From: Subtercola sp. PAMC28395
GTDB taxonomy: Bacteria > Actinomycetota > Actinomycetes > Actinomycetales > Microbacteriaceae
NCBI RefSeq assembly: GCF_018889995.1
Contig: NZ_CP076547.1
Coordinates: forward strand, 62,001-126,000
Direction: 5' to 3'
Length of the DNA: 64,000 nt
Part shown: piece after piece, positions 17,921 through 26,981 of the stretch
How the letters are laid out: the number at the start of each line of letters is the position of its first letter
Numbering within the stretch: position 1 is the first letter of the stretch
Notes under the pieces: model-generated
Seen by the model: only the letters and a program-made list of their open reading frames with translations
Database searches by the model: none
What the model was told of the DNA's origin: nothing
Program-made: the position numbers and the translations under genes

Positions 17921-17934
17921 GTGGTCTCCTCTTT

Positions 17935-18591
17935 CTATTGGTTGTGCGGAATCTCGTGTGGAAGATCGTGCGAAAGATCGTGCGCATAGATGCTACGAAC
18001 CCAGATGCCCGAGAGAACATCGAGCACATCGCTGTGGTCAACAGCAGGCGTTTCTCCGCTGAAGGCGGCGGCGAGCACGCGCTCGTTCATCAGATTCAGG
18101 GCCGCGGCGAGCTCGCGAGCATCGATGCCCTCTGGCGCAGCGCCCCGAGCCCGCTCGGCCAGAATGACCTCGGTGGAATATCCGACCCACGTCTGCATTG
18201 ATTTCGACCAGAGCTCGTGCACCTCTGTGTTGCGCAGGCGCGCGGTGATCGCGGCGGCAGCCACCGCGCGATGCTGGGTGAAGACCTCGACGAAGACGCC
18301 GATCGAGCGCCGCCACGCAGCTGCGGGGTCGATGTCGAAGTCCCGGGGCAGAGTGGCGACCCGATGCTGCACCTGACCGATCACCTGATCGAGCAGAGCC
18401 AGCAGAACATCGTCTTTGGACGAGAAGTAGAAATAGAAGCTCGGCCGGGAGATGCCGGCCCCGGCCGCGAGATCTTCGATCGAGATGTCGTCGAGAGACC
18501 GCTCACCCAGGAGTTGCTCGGCGGTACTGAGAATCGCCGCCTGCCGATCGTCGCCCGAGGGGCGGGATGATCTGCGTCCACGTTCAGCCAT
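17935..18591 (-). CDS. TetR-family repressor (EthR-like)
   Basis: The N-terminal DNA-binding domain reads AILSTAEQLLGE, then the helix-turn-helix DISIEDLAAGAGISRPSFYFYF. The ligand domain contains LNLMNERVLAAAFSG, a stretch typical of EthR-like regulators. Gene order also resembles ethR/ethA of mycobacteria: a repressor divergent from a Baeyer-Villiger monooxygenase across 69 bases. Two overlapping inverted repeats in that gap are probable operators. The last 15 residues are an unusual HDLSHDLPHEIPHN run encoded by a 12-bp tandem repeat next to the stop codon. A small ketone or thioamide-like ligand is possible but not shown. Confidence 0.88.
   Translation of the reverse strand: MAERGRRSSRPSGDDRQAAILSTAEQLLGERSLDDISIEDLAAGAGISRPSFYFYFSSKDDVLLALLDQVIGQVQHRVATLPRDFDIDPAAAWRRSIGVFVEVFTQHRAVAAAAITARLRNTEVHELWSKSMQTWVGYSTEVILAERARGAAPEGIDARELAAALNLMNERVLAAAFSGETPAVDHSDVLDVLSGIWVRSIYAHDLSHDLPHEIPHNQ
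17944..17991. repeat. 12-bp tandem repeat coding the tetR C terminus
   Basis: Four units, 17944-17955, 17956-17967, 17968-17979 and 17980-17991, share a GTGCGNAAGATC-like consensus on the plus strand. Because 12 is divisible by three, they stay in frame and encode the repeated HDLP-like tail of the TetR protein. The stop codon is seven bases beyond. Confidence 0.75.
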
Positions 18592-18613
18592 GGCCCCATG
18601 GTAGCGAGTAAGG

Positions 18614-18639
18614 CCAACAGTGTGTTGGATTAATCAACA
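18614..18639. promoter_or_regulatory. Candidate TetR operator in the divergent intergenic region
   Basis: CCAACA (18614-18619) and TGTTGG (18623-18628) form a perfect inverted repeat around GTG. The same TGTTG also pairs with CAACA (18635-18639) around GATTAAT. The overlapping palindromes lie 22 bases before the BVMO start and 23 after the tetR start, so one bound dimer pair could shut both promoters. Confidence 0.6.
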
Positions 18640-18660
18640 TGGTGTCGATAAGCTCACGGC

Positions 18661-21069
18661 ATGACTGAACACGTGGATGTGTTGATTGTTGGCGCCGGGC
18701 TCAGTGGGGTCGGGGCGGCCGCCCACCTGAAGCGCGATTGCCCAGGCAAGTCGTTCGTGATTCTCGAATCGCGCGGAGCAGTCGGTGGCACGTGGGATCT
18801 CTTTCGCTACCCCGGCATCCGCTCAGATTCCGACATGTACACCCTCGGCTACTCCTTCAGACCGTGGACCGACGCCAAGGCCATCGCCGACGGCGACTCC
18901 ATTCGCCACTACATCACCAGCACCATCGCCGACGAGGGTCTCGAGTCTCAGCTTCGCCTGAATCACCGCGTCATCAGCGCTGAGTGGTCGAGCGACACCG
19001 CCCTCTGGACGGTCACCGCGTTGCGCACCGCGGGCGGTGAATACCGGGCCGATGCTCCGGATGCCCCGCCAACCGAGACCATCACCTTCACCTGCTCGTT
19101 CCTGTCGGTGTGCTCGGGCTACTACCGCTACGACGAAGGGTTCAGCCCGGTGATTCCGGGCGCCGATTCGTTCGCCGGCACGATCGTGCACCCGCAGCAC
19201 TGGCCGGCTGACCTCGATTTCGCCGGCAAGCGGGCCGTCGTGGTGGGTAGCGGGGCGACCGCTGTCACCCTGGTACCGTCGCTGGCGAAGACCGCAAAGC
19301 ACGTCACCATGCTGCAACGGTCGCCCACCTACATTGCTCCGGTACCGTTGCGCGACCACTTCGCAGATCGCCTGCGCGGCAGGCTGCCCGCGCAACTGGC
19401 GTACAACCTCGTGCGGGTGAAGAACATCGGCTATTCGATGTTCACCTATCAGCTGAGCCGCCGTCGACCAGAGACGATGAAGGCGATCCTGCGCAAATCG
19501 GCCGTCGCGAAGCTCCCGGCCGGGTTTGACGTCGACACCCATCTCTCGCCGAGTTACGAGCCCTGGGACCAGCGCCTCTGCGCCATCCCGAATGGCGATC
19601 TGTACCGCGCCATCAGTTCGGGAAACGCCGACATCGTGACCGATCGCATCGAGAAGATCACGCCGACGGGTATCGATCTCGTTTCTGGCGCGAAGCTTGA
19701 CGCCGACATCATCGTCACCGCCACCGGCCTCAATCTGCTGGTCATGGGCGGGATGAGCCTCAGCGTCGACGGGCGGCCCGTCGACGTTTCGAAGACTCTC
19801 ACGTACAAGGGCATGATGCTCGCTGGAGTGCCGAATTTCTCGCTGACCATCGGTTACACGAACGCGTCATGGACCCTCAAGGCCGACCTCGTGGCACGCT
19901 ACGTCTGCCGCCTGCTGCGCTACATGGATCGACACGACTATCAGTTCGTCGCCCCGAAAGCACCGGCATCGGTCTCTGCGGGCCATCTCGTTCCGCTGAT
20001 CGATCTGCAGGCCGGCTACATTCTGCGCGATGTGGATGCCCTGCCGAAGCAGGGCGAGAGGTCGCCGTGGCGGCTGCACCAGAATTACGTGCGCGACTTC
20101 CGGCTGCTGCGTGCGGGCCACATCACTGACGACGTGCGGTTCGGCCGCCGCGGAGAGAGCCCCGCCACCGGGCTCACTGAGTCGGCGCTCGACCTGCCCG
20201 GCACGGCAATGATCACGGTGAACGGCACCCGGCTGCGCTATCGCGACACCGGCAGCAGCAGCGCGAGCCCGATCCTGCTCATCCATGGCATCGGCCAGAG
20301 CCTCGATGACTTCACCGAACAGCACGCCCTGCTGGGCGATCGCTACCGTGTCATCAGCCTCGATCTGCCCGGGTTCGCCTACTCCGCACGTCTGCCCGGC
20401 ACCGCCACCCTCGACAAGCTGGCCAGCGTCCTGCCCGGCTTTCTCGACGCGCTCGGCATCTCCGAACCGGTGCCTGTGGTCGGTAACTCGCTGGGCGGGG
20501 CAGTGGCGATGACCTTCGCCGTGGCCCATCCCGAGCGTGTGGCTGATCTCGTGCTGGCTGACAGTGCCGGCTTCGGCTCTGAGGTGACGATGGTGCTGCG
20601 GCTGCTCGCGGTGAAGCCCCTCGCCACGCTTCTCATGCGGCCGAATGCGCAGAATTCGGCGCGCACGGTGCAGTCGTTGTTCTACGACAAGAGCCTGGCG
20701 ACAGATGCGCGAATCGCTCACGCGTTCGCGATATCCCGGAGGCGCTCACACGCGGCGACCACCCTCGACCTCGCACACGATCTCGGCACCTTTCGCGGCG
20801 TGCGGCCCGAGTGGCGGCAGTCGCTGGTGGCTGGCGTTCGGAGGCTCGACATTCCCACGCTGGTGGTGTGGGGCGATCACGATCACGTACTGCCGTTCAT
20901 CCACCTGGCGGCCGCAGCAGAGGCCCTGCCGAACGCCGAAACGCATGTCTTCACGAACACCGGGCACATGCCGCAGATCGAACGGGCAGACGAGTTCGCC
21001 GCGCTGCTACACGACTTTCTGGATCGCCGCGTGCCTGCCAGGGATGCATCCGCCCTCCCGGCCGGATGA
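18661..21069 (+). CDS. Baeyer-Villiger monooxygenase fused to an alpha/beta hydrolase
   Basis: One 802-residue frame carries two enzymes. Residues 1 to about 500 are a class B flavoprotein monooxygenase: FAD motif VGAGLSGVG, the BVMO fingerprint FAGTIVHPQHWP near residue 170, and the NADPH motif VGSGATAV. From about residue 513 an alpha/beta hydrolase follows: oxyanion HGIGQS, nucleophile GNSLGG (Ser610), acid in WGDHDHV (Asp739 or Asp741) and His769 in TGHMPQIE. A BVMO turns a ketone into an ester, which the hydrolase could cut to an acid and an alcohol. No frameshift or internal stop is seen, so the fusion is real in this sequence. It is divergent from tetR. Confidence 0.9.
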   Translation: MTEHVDVLIVGAGLSGVGAAAHLKRDCPGKSFVILESRGAVGGTWDLFRYPGIRSDSDMYTLGYSFRPWTDAKAIADGDSIRHYITSTIADEGLESQLRLNHRVISAEWSSDTALWTVTALRTAGGEYRADAPDAPPTETITFTCSFLSVCSGYYRYDEGFSPVIPGADSFAGTIVHPQHWPADLDFAGKRAVVVGSGATAVTLVPSLAKTAKHVTMLQRSPTYIAPVPLRDHFADRLRGRLPAQLAYNLVRVKNIGYSMFTYQLSRRRPETMKAILRKSAVAKLPAGFDVDTHLSPSYEPWDQRLCAIPNGDLYRAISSGNADIVTDRIEKITPTGIDLVSGAKLDADIIVTATGLNLLVMGGMSLSVDGRPVDVSKTLTYKGMMLAGVPNFSLTIGYTNASWTLKADLVARYVCRLLRYMDRHDYQFVAPKAPASVSAGHLVPLIDLQAGYILRDVDALPKQGERSPWRLHQNYVRDFRLLRAGHITDDVRFGRRGESPATGLTESALDLPGTAMITVNGTRLRYRDTGSSSASPILLIHGIGQSLDDFTEQHALLGDRYRVISLDLPGFAYSARLPGTATLDKLASVLPGFLDALGISEPVPVVGNSLGGAVAMTFAVAHPERVADLVLADSAGFGSEVTMVLRLLAVKPLATLLMRPNAQNSARTVQSLFYDKSLATDARIAHAFAISRRRSHAATTLDLAHDLGTFRGVRPEWRQSLVAGVRRLDIPTLVVWGDHDHVLPFIHLAAAAEALPNAETHVFTNTGHMPQIERADEFAALLHDFLDRRVPARDASALPAG

Positions 21070-21081
21070 TCCCCGGGGAGG

Positions 21082-22335
21082 ATGATGGAAGCGATGTTCA
21101 CTCCTACCCGCGCCGCCGCACTCGACGCCCTCGAGTTGTTTCTCCCGCACGCTGGGCGCGACTACGCCCGCGATCGCAACCATGACACCGGGCTCGAGCG
21201 CACGAATGTCTCCCGTCTCTCGCCCTACCTGAGGCACCGGCTCCTGACGGAGCATGAGGTGGTGGCTGCGGTCCTCGCACGGCATCGCCTGCCTGATTGC
21301 GAGAAGTTCGTTCAGGAGGTGTTCTGGCGCACCTACTGGAAGGGATGGCTCGAGCAGAACCCCGAGGTGTGGCACCGATACCGCCGCGAGGTGGGCGAGT
21401 TCTGGCTCGACACTGATGCAGTGTCGTCTGACTACCGACACGCCGTCACGGGGCGCAGCGGCATCGATGCGATGGATGCCTGGGTAAGCGAGCTCGTCAT
21501 CACCGGATATCTGCACAACCACACGCGCATGTGGTTCGCCAGCATCTGGATCTTCACCCTGCGGTTGCCGTGGCAGCTCGGGGCCGACTTCTTCTACCGT
21601 CACCTCCTTGACGGCGATGCCGCCTCGAACACCCTCTCGTGGCGGTGGGTCGCCGGGCTCCAGACCGCCGGAAAGACGTATCTGGCGACAGCAGAGAACA
21701 TCTCGCGCTATACCGACGGCAGATTCGCACCCACCGGTCTGGCCACTTCGGATCGAGCGCTCGTCGAAGATCCTCTGCCGCCGCGGAGCGCGGCTTCCGT
21801 CGCAGACCCGATTACCCGAGTTGGCCGTATCGGCCTGCTGCTGCACGAGGAGGATCTCGATGCAGCGAGCCTGGGCCACGATCATCCCTGGCTCACACCC
21901 GAGCTTCAGGCGTTCGGCACCGGGCACTCTGGCGGTGAAGTGGTCGCAACCGCCGCGTTCGCCGACCCGGCCGACCGTTCCCCGGCGAGCGTGTCTGATG
22001 CCGTGCACTCCTTCACCGCGGGGGCCCTCGAGGATGCCGCGTCGCGAGGTCGAAGCTCGCCCTCCCGCCCTGCAACAGTGCTGCCAGACACCCTCGACTC
22101 GACGGTACTTCGGTGGGCGGAGTCAGAACGCCTCGACGCTGTGGTCGTGCCCGCGGCGCCGGTCGGCCCTGTGCAGGAGCGGCTGGCGGCGCTCGGCAAT
22201 GCCCTCGCTTCAGAGGGGCTCACGATGACGACAGTCACGCGCCGGTGGGACGCGCTCGCCTGGCCGCACGCATCCCGCGGCTTCTTCGCCTTCCGCGAGC
22301 GCATCCCCGACTTGCTCAACCAGCAGGGCCTCTGA
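21082..22335 (+). CDS. Photolyase/cryptochrome-like protein with domains in swapped order
   Basis: Residues of about 30-215 match the helical FAD domain of DNA photolyases: NVSRLSPYLRHRLL, FVQEVFWRTYWKGWLE, YLHNHTRMWFASIWIF and DGDAASNTLSWRWVAGLQTAGKTY. In photolyases this domain is C-terminal. Here it comes first, and the remaining 200 residues look like an alpha/beta domain (IGLLLHEEDLD, ERLDAVVVPAAPVGPVQERL) ending WPHASRGFFAFRERIP. It may repair pyrimidine dimers, sense light or do neither. It follows the BVMO gene by 12 bases with a GGGGAGG site; ATGs at 21082, 21085 and 21094 are all possible starts. Confidence 0.75.
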   Translation: MMEAMFTPTRAAALDALELFLPHAGRDYARDRNHDTGLERTNVSRLSPYLRHRLLTEHEVVAAVLARHRLPDCEKFVQEVFWRTYWKGWLEQNPEVWHRYRREVGEFWLDTDAVSSDYRHAVTGRSGIDAMDAWVSELVITGYLHNHTRMWFASIWIFTLRLPWQLGADFFYRHLLDGDAASNTLSWRWVAGLQTAGKTYLATAENISRYTDGRFAPTGLATSDRALVEDPLPPRSAASVADPITRVGRIGLLLHEEDLDAASLGHDHPWLTPELQAFGTGHSGGEVVATAAFADPADRSPASVSDAVHSFTAGALEDAASRGRSSPSRPATVLPDTLDSTVLRWAESERLDAVVVPAAPVGPVQERLAALGNALASEGLTMTTVTRRWDALAWPHASRGFFAFRERIPDLLNQQGL

Positions 22336-22358
22336 CGCCCGGGCCCCGCCCTGCTGGT
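22319..22358 (+). terminator. Hairpin spanning the stop codon of the photolyase-like gene
   Basis: ACCAGCAGGGC (22319-22329) pairs perfectly with GCCCTGCTGGT (22348-22358). The 18-base loop contains the stop codon. No T-run follows, so it may be a weak terminator or an mRNA end-protecting hairpin. Confidence 0.5.
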
Positions 22359-22465
22359 CGTCGAGCAATTCGCGGCTGGCCTGCCGCTTGGAAACACGCT
22401 CGCGGCCCGGCACCGGTCAGCCTCAGCGGTACGCCGCATCGCGGCATCCGCACGATAATCAGAGA

Positions 22466-23479
22466 ATGACCGACGAACCCTCGCGCGACGACCCGCGGCC
22501 GCGGCCAGCGAGCGTCTTCGACGTTGCGAAGCTGGCGGGCGTCTCACACCAGACCGTGTCACGGGTTCTCAACGAGCATCCGAGCCTGCGGGCATCCACT
22601 CGCCAGAAGGTGCTCGATGCAATGCGCGAGCTGAATTACCGGCCGAATGCAGCCGCGCGGGCGCTCTCCTCGAGCAGGTCACGGATGATCGGAATCCTCT
22701 CGACCTCGAGCGGCGAGTATGGCCCGGCGACGATCGTCACCGCCATCGAGGCGGCCGCGCGCAGCAGGGGCTACAGCGTCTCGATCGCCAACGCCGACGG
22801 CCTCGACCTCACGTCGATCGACGAGGCCGTGAGTCACCTCGCGGAGCTGTCTGCCGAAGGGCTCGTCGTGGTGGCACCGCAGCTGCAGGTGCTGGATGCC
22901 CTCTCCAGACTCACGATCACGATTCCGTACATCACGCTGCAGGCGGTCTCGAGTGACGGGTCGGGCGGCGGCCCACTGGACCAGGTGGTCGGGGCCCGGC
23001 TGGCGACCGCTCATCTCATCAGTCTCGGCCACACCCGCATCGGGCACATCGCCGGGCCCGCGGACTGGCTCGACGCGAACCTGCGTCTCACGGGCTTTCG
23101 CGACGAAACTGCCTCATATGGCCTCGACCAGGAGCTCGTCGTGGCTGGCGACTGGAGTGCGGCATCGGGTCACCGGGCTGCGCTCGAGCTTCTTGACCTG
23201 GGCGTGACGGCCATTTTCGCAGGAAACGACCAGATGGCCCTCGGCGCGCTGAGCGCCGCAGCGACTGCGGGGGTCGATGTACCCGGGCACCTCAGCGTCG
23301 TGGGTTTCGATGACCTTCCCGAGGCCGCGTTCTACCTCCCCGCACTCACGACGATCCGCCAGGATCTCGCCGAGGCCGGTCGCCAGTCGGTCGCGCTTCT
23401 CCTGGGCGAGACCGACGTGCTTCCGTCTGTGCATCCGGAGCTCATCGTGCGCGCTTCCACGGCCGAATTCCGCTTGTGA
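22466..23479 (+). CDS. LacI-family transcriptional regulator (likely arabinose regulon)
   Basis: The DNA-binding headpiece is VFDVAKLAGVSHQTVSRVLN with the hinge RPNAAARALSSSRS. The sugar-binding core carries VVAPQLQVLD, the HISLGHTRIGHIAGP block (here LISLGHTRIGHIAGP), TAIFAGNDQMALGAL and VVGFDDLPEA. The start is taken at ATG 22466, giving 337 residues. A TTG at 22388 would add an unstructured arginine-rich leader. It is followed by a perfect palindrome and then the kinase and arabinose isomerase genes, so it probably represses them until a pentose binds. Confidence 0.9.
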   Translation: MTDEPSRDDPRPRPASVFDVAKLAGVSHQTVSRVLNEHPSLRASTRQKVLDAMRELNYRPNAAARALSSSRSRMIGILSTSSGEYGPATIVTAIEAAARSRGYSVSIANADGLDLTSIDEAVSHLAELSAEGLVVVAPQLQVLDALSRLTITIPYITLQAVSSDGSGGGPLDQVVGARLATAHLISLGHTRIGHIAGPADWLDANLRLTGFRDETASYGLDQELVVAGDWSAASGHRAALELLDLGVTAIFAGNDQMALGALSAAATAGVDVPGHLSVVGFDDLPEAAFYLPALTTIRQDLAEAGRQSVALLLGETDVLPSVHPELIVRASTAEFRL

Positions 23480-23529
23480 AGCTACCGACCGAACAGGCGG
23501 CCGATGTCGTACACTGCATAGACACGCGC

Positions 23530-23549
23530 TAATGTGATCGATCACATTA
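23530..23549. promoter_or_regulatory. Perfect 20-bp palindrome, probable LacI-type operator
   Basis: TAATGTGATCGATCACATTA is fully self-complementary, with the central CG typical of LacI-family operators. It lies 49 bases before the kinase start and 50 after the regulator stop. The TGTGA/TCACA arms also resemble CRP sites, but the four-base centre is shorter than the six of CRP. Confidence 0.75.
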
Positions 23550-23597
23550 ATCGCCGATCCGACCACCGACACCTGCAGAGCCGAAGGCGTTCCTCCC

Positions 23598-25244
23598 ATG
23601 ACCGAGTCCTCCATCACCGAAGCCTCGGGATCCGAGTCCGCAGCAGATCAGATGCGCGAAGCCATCGCGAACGGGCGAACCTCGCTCGGGATCGAGTTGG
23701 GTTCGACACGCATCAAGGCGTGCCTCGTCGGCGACGATGCCTCCGTCGTGCTCGCCGTGGGCAGCCACGAGTGGGAGAACGAGTTCGTCGACCGCGTGTG
23801 GACGTATTCGCTCGAGAGCGTGTGGTCGGGCATCCAGTCGGCTTATGCAGACCTGGTCGCCGATGTGGAGCGTCGGTATGGCGTGCTGCCACTGACGTTC
23901 GGCGCGATCGGGGTGTCCGCGATGATGCACGGCTATCTCGCGTTCGACGAGGACGACAAGCTGCTCGTGCCCTTCAGAACCTGGCGCAACACTACGACCG
24001 GCCCTGCCGCCACTGAGCTCACCGCAGCCTTCGGACTGAACATTCCGCTGCGCTGGTCTGTGGCGCACCTGCACCAGGCCGTGCTCGACGCCGAGCCGCA
24101 CGTTACCCAGGTTCGGCACATCACGACGCTGGCCGGGTACGTGCACAGCAGGCTCACTGGCCGAACCGTGCTCGGCATCGGCGACGCTTCGGGCATGTTC
24201 CCCATCGACTCGCAGACGAAGAACTACGACGCGACCCTTCTGATGAGCTACGACGAGCTCGTCGCCGAGAAGGCCCCTGGCCTGAAGCTCGCCGAGTTGC
24301 TGCCTGAGGTGCTCGTTGCCGGGCAGCCGGCCGGTTCGCTGACGGCACACGGCGCCGCGCTGCTCGACCCCAGTGGCACGCTCCAACCCGGCGCGGTGTT
24401 CTGCCCGCCTGAGGGCGACGCGGGCACCGGTATGGTCGCCACCTGCTCTGTCGCACCCCGCACGGGCAACGTCAGCACTGGCACCAGCATCTTCGCGATG
24501 GTCGTGCTGGAGCGCCCCCTCGAACACGTGCACCACGAGCTCGACCTCGTCACCACACCCGCGGGCGACGCGGTGGCAATGGTGCACTGCAACAACGGAG
24601 CAAGCGAACTCGCGGCCTGGGCCGGCCTCTTCGGTCGCTTCGCCGTTGCCGCTGGTACGACGATCGATGCCGACGCCGTCTACGAGACGCTCTTCAGCGA
24701 AGCACTCGCGGGCGAGGCCGACGCAGGCGGCCTGCTGGCCTACAACTATCTCGCCGGCGAACCGATCGCCGGTCTCAGCGAGGGCCGACCGCTGGTGGTT
24801 CGCACGCCCGACAGCCGGTTCACGCTCGCCAACTTCATGCGCGCGCAGCTCTACGGGGTCTTCGGCACGCTCAGCCTCGGCATGCGCGTTCTGGGCGGCG
24901 AGGGCGTGGCCGTGGACGAGATGTTCGCGCACGGCGGTATGTTCCGGACCCTCGGCGTGGCCCAGAGATTCCTCGCCGGCGCACTCGACGCACGGGTCAC
25001 CGTCACCGAGACCGCATCAGAGGGTGGTGCGTGGGGAATGGCGATCCTGGCCTCCTTCGTTTCCGCGGCCCCATCGGGCCAGGGACTCGACTCCTACCTC
25101 CGTGATCGTGTGTTCGCCGGAGCGGCTTTCCAGACGATCGCCCCCGACGCCGACGATGTCGCCGGTTTCACCGCGTACCTCGACCGTTACGAGACAGGGC
25201 TGGCCGTGGAGCGAGCCGCCGTCGACGCCCTTTCCAACAACTGA
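23598..25244 (+). CDS. araB: FGGY-family carbohydrate kinase, probable L-ribulokinase
   Basis: FGGY kinases phosphorylate ketopentoses or polyols. The phosphate-binding motif at the N terminus is [15 protein letters not shown], and [14 protein letters not shown] and [22 protein letters not shown] match the ADP and sugar-binding parts of the fold. The 548-residue length is near the ribulokinase range. The arabinose isomerase gene starts 40 bases later, so L-ribulose is the likely substrate, though a xylulokinase-like specificity cannot be excluded. The ATG at 23598 follows an operator palindrome. No araD gene follows, unlike many araBDA clusters. Confidence 0.78.
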   Translation: MTESSITEASGSESAADQMREAIANGRTSLGIELGSTRIKACLVGDDASVVLAVGSHEWENEFVDRVWTYSLESVWSGIQSAYADLVADVERRYGVLPLTFGAIGVSAMMHGYLAFDEDDKLLVPFRTWRNTTTGPAATELTAAFGLNIPLRWSVAHLHQAVLDAEPHVTQVRHITTLAGYVHSRLTGRTVLGIGDASGMFPIDSQTKNYDATLLMSYDELVAEKAPGLKLAELLPEVLVAGQPAGSLTAHGAALLDPSGTLQPGAVFCPPEGDAGTGMVATCSVAPRTGNVSTGTSIFAMVVLERPLEHVHHELDLVTTPAGDAVAMVHCNNGASELAAWAGLFGRFAVAAGTTIDADAVYETLFSEALAGEADAGGLLAYNYLAGEPIAGLSEGRPLVVRTPDSRFTLANFMRAQLYGVFGTLSLGMRVLGGEGVAVDEMFAHGGMFRTLGVAQRFLAGALDARVTVTETASEGGAWGMAILASFVSAAPSGQGLDSYLRDRVFAGAAFQTIAPDADDVAGFTAYLDRYETGLAVERAAVDALSNN

Positions 25245-25284
25245 CCCCACCCGTTCCCCCAGACAACACCGACAGGATCTTCCA

Positions 25285-26802
25285 TTGAGCACACTCGAAT
25301 CATCTCTTGACCCCTACGAGATCTGGTTCTTCACCGGAAGTCAGAACCTCTATGGCGAGGAGACCCTCCGCCAGGTCGCTGAGCAGTCGCAGCAGATCGT
25401 GCAGACCCTTGGCGGCACCGACACCATTCCGGTGAAGATCGTCTGGAAGCCGGTGCTGAAAGACGCGGAGTCGATTCGCCGCGCCGCACTCGATGTCAAC
25501 GCCGACGACTCTGTCATCGGCGTCATCGCATGGATGCACACCTTCTCCCCCGCGAAGATGTGGATCGGCGGGCTCGAAGCACTTCAGAAGCCACTCCTGC
25601 ACCTGCACACGCAGGCCAACGTCGAGTTGCCCTACGCCGACATCGACTTCGACTTCATGAACCTCAACCAGGCGGCCCACGGAGACCGGGAGTTCGGATA
25701 CATCCAGACCCGTCTCGGTGTGGCGCGAAAGACCGTCGTCGGTCACGCCTCGAATCCGCGAGTGCAGAGCCAGATCGCGGACTGGTCGCGCGCCGCGGCC
25801 GGCTGGCAGGCCGTAAAGACGCTCAAGCTCGCTCGTTTCGGCGACAACATGCGCTACGTCGCAGTCACCGAGGGCGACAAGACAGAAGCAGAGATCCGCT
25901 TCGGTGTGCAGGTCAACACCTGGGGAGTGAACGATCTTGCTGCTGCCGTCGATGCGGCCAGTGACACCGCTGTCGACACACTCGTCGCCGAGTACGAAGA
26001 CCTCTACGAGGTTGCGCCCGAGCTCCGCAAGGGCGGCGACCGCCACCAGTCCCTTCGCGACGGTGCCGCGATCGAGATCGGCCTGCGCTCCTTCCTCGAA
26101 GAGGGCGGTTTCGGCGCGTTCACCACGAGCTTCGAAGACCTCGGATCTCTCAAGCAACTGCCCGGACTTGCTGTGCAGCGGCTGATGGCCGAGGGCTATG
26201 GCTTCGGCGCAGAAGGTGACTGGAAGACCGCGATCCTCGTTCGTGCAGCGAACGTCATGGGCGCCGGCCTCCCGGGTGGCGCGAGCCTGATGGAGGACTA
26301 CACCTATGACCTCGTCGACGGTGCGGAGACCATTCTGGGTGCGCACATGCTCGAAGTCAGCCCTTCGCTCACCTCATCGAAGCCGACTCTCGAGATCCAC
26401 CCGCTCGGCATCGGCGGTAAAGACGACCCGGTGCGCCTGGTCTTCACCGCCGACCCCGGGCCCGCCGTCGTCGTCGCCATGAGTGACATGCGCGACCGCT
26501 TCCGTCTGGTCGCCAACGTGGTCGAGGTCGTCGAGCCCCGCGCTCCCCTGCCGAACCTGCCCGTCGGCCGCGCCGTCTGGCGGCCGGCCCCCGACTTCGC
26601 AACGTCGGCCGCGGCGTGGCTCACCGCAGGCGCTGCCCACCACACCGTGATGTCGACGGCTGTGGGTATCGAGGTGTTCGAGGATTTCGCAGCAATCGCG
26701 AAGACCGAACTGCTCACCATCGACAAGGACACCACCCTGAAGGCCTTCGCCAACGAGGTGCGCTGGAACCAGGCCTACTACCGGCTCGCGCAGGGGCTGT
26801 AA
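25285..26802 (+). CDS. araA: L-arabinose isomerase
   Basis: AraA converts L-arabinose to L-ribulose in a Mn-dependent reaction. The protein starts with [18 protein letters not shown], a clear family opening. [18 protein letters not shown] and [13 protein letters not shown] line the substrate site. [13 protein letters not shown] holds a metal-binding Glu, and [11 protein letters not shown] holds a second Glu next to a His. The start is the TTG at 25285 with an AGGA site; the frame is open far upstream, but that part overlaps the kinase gene and has no family similarity. Length is 505 residues, as usual. It ends the arabinose cluster. Confidence 0.95.
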   Translation: MSTLESSLDPYEIWFFTGSQNLYGEETLRQVAEQSQQIVQTLGGTDTIPVKIVWKPVLKDAESIRRAALDVNADDSVIGVIAWMHTFSPAKMWIGGLEALQKPLLHLHTQANVELPYADIDFDFMNLNQAAHGDREFGYIQTRLGVARKTVVGHASNPRVQSQIADWSRAAAGWQAVKTLKLARFGDNMRYVAVTEGDKTEAEIRFGVQVNTWGVNDLAAAVDAASDTAVDTLVAEYEDLYEVAPELRKGGDRHQSLRDGAAIEIGLRSFLEEGGFGAFTTSFEDLGSLKQLPGLAVQRLMAEGYGFGAEGDWKTAILVRAANVMGAGLPGGASLMEDYTYDLVDGAETILGAHMLEVSPSLTSSKPTLEIHPLGIGGKDDPVRLVFTADPGPAVVVAMSDMRDRFRLVANVVEVVEPRAPLPNLPVGRAVWRPAPDFATSAAAWLTAGAAHHTVMSTAVGIEVFEDFAAIAKTELLTIDKDTTLKAFANEVRWNQAYYRLAQGL

Positions 26803-26981
26803 GACCCCGTTCAGCACTCCCGAATACGGCACCCTCCGCCCCGTCGTCGTCACGGGCGCGGCGGCGGGTGTCGAATTCACCCTGGCCGGTGACGGAACTA
26901 TGATCGTCAGTGGTGCGGCACCCAGCGCCCTGCGCCGACAGCAGGGCCCCCGACCGGTCGCACCAACGGCAGAGGTGTGAC

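Noticed and set aside
17935..21069. Reading the tetR/BVMO pair as true ethR/ethA
   Set aside because: Gene order and families resemble ethR/ethA, but the monooxygenase is fused to a hydrolase and no substrate is known, so the names would imply too much.
23547..24932. Open frame of about 461 codons antisense to the FGGY kinase
   Set aside because: The kinase motifs on the plus strand are unmistakable, and the opposite frame has no recognisable content.
24373..25284. Upstream in-frame extension of araA
   Set aside because: It overlaps the kinase gene in another frame and is Ser/Arg/Pro-rich. The family similarity begins right after TTG 25285.
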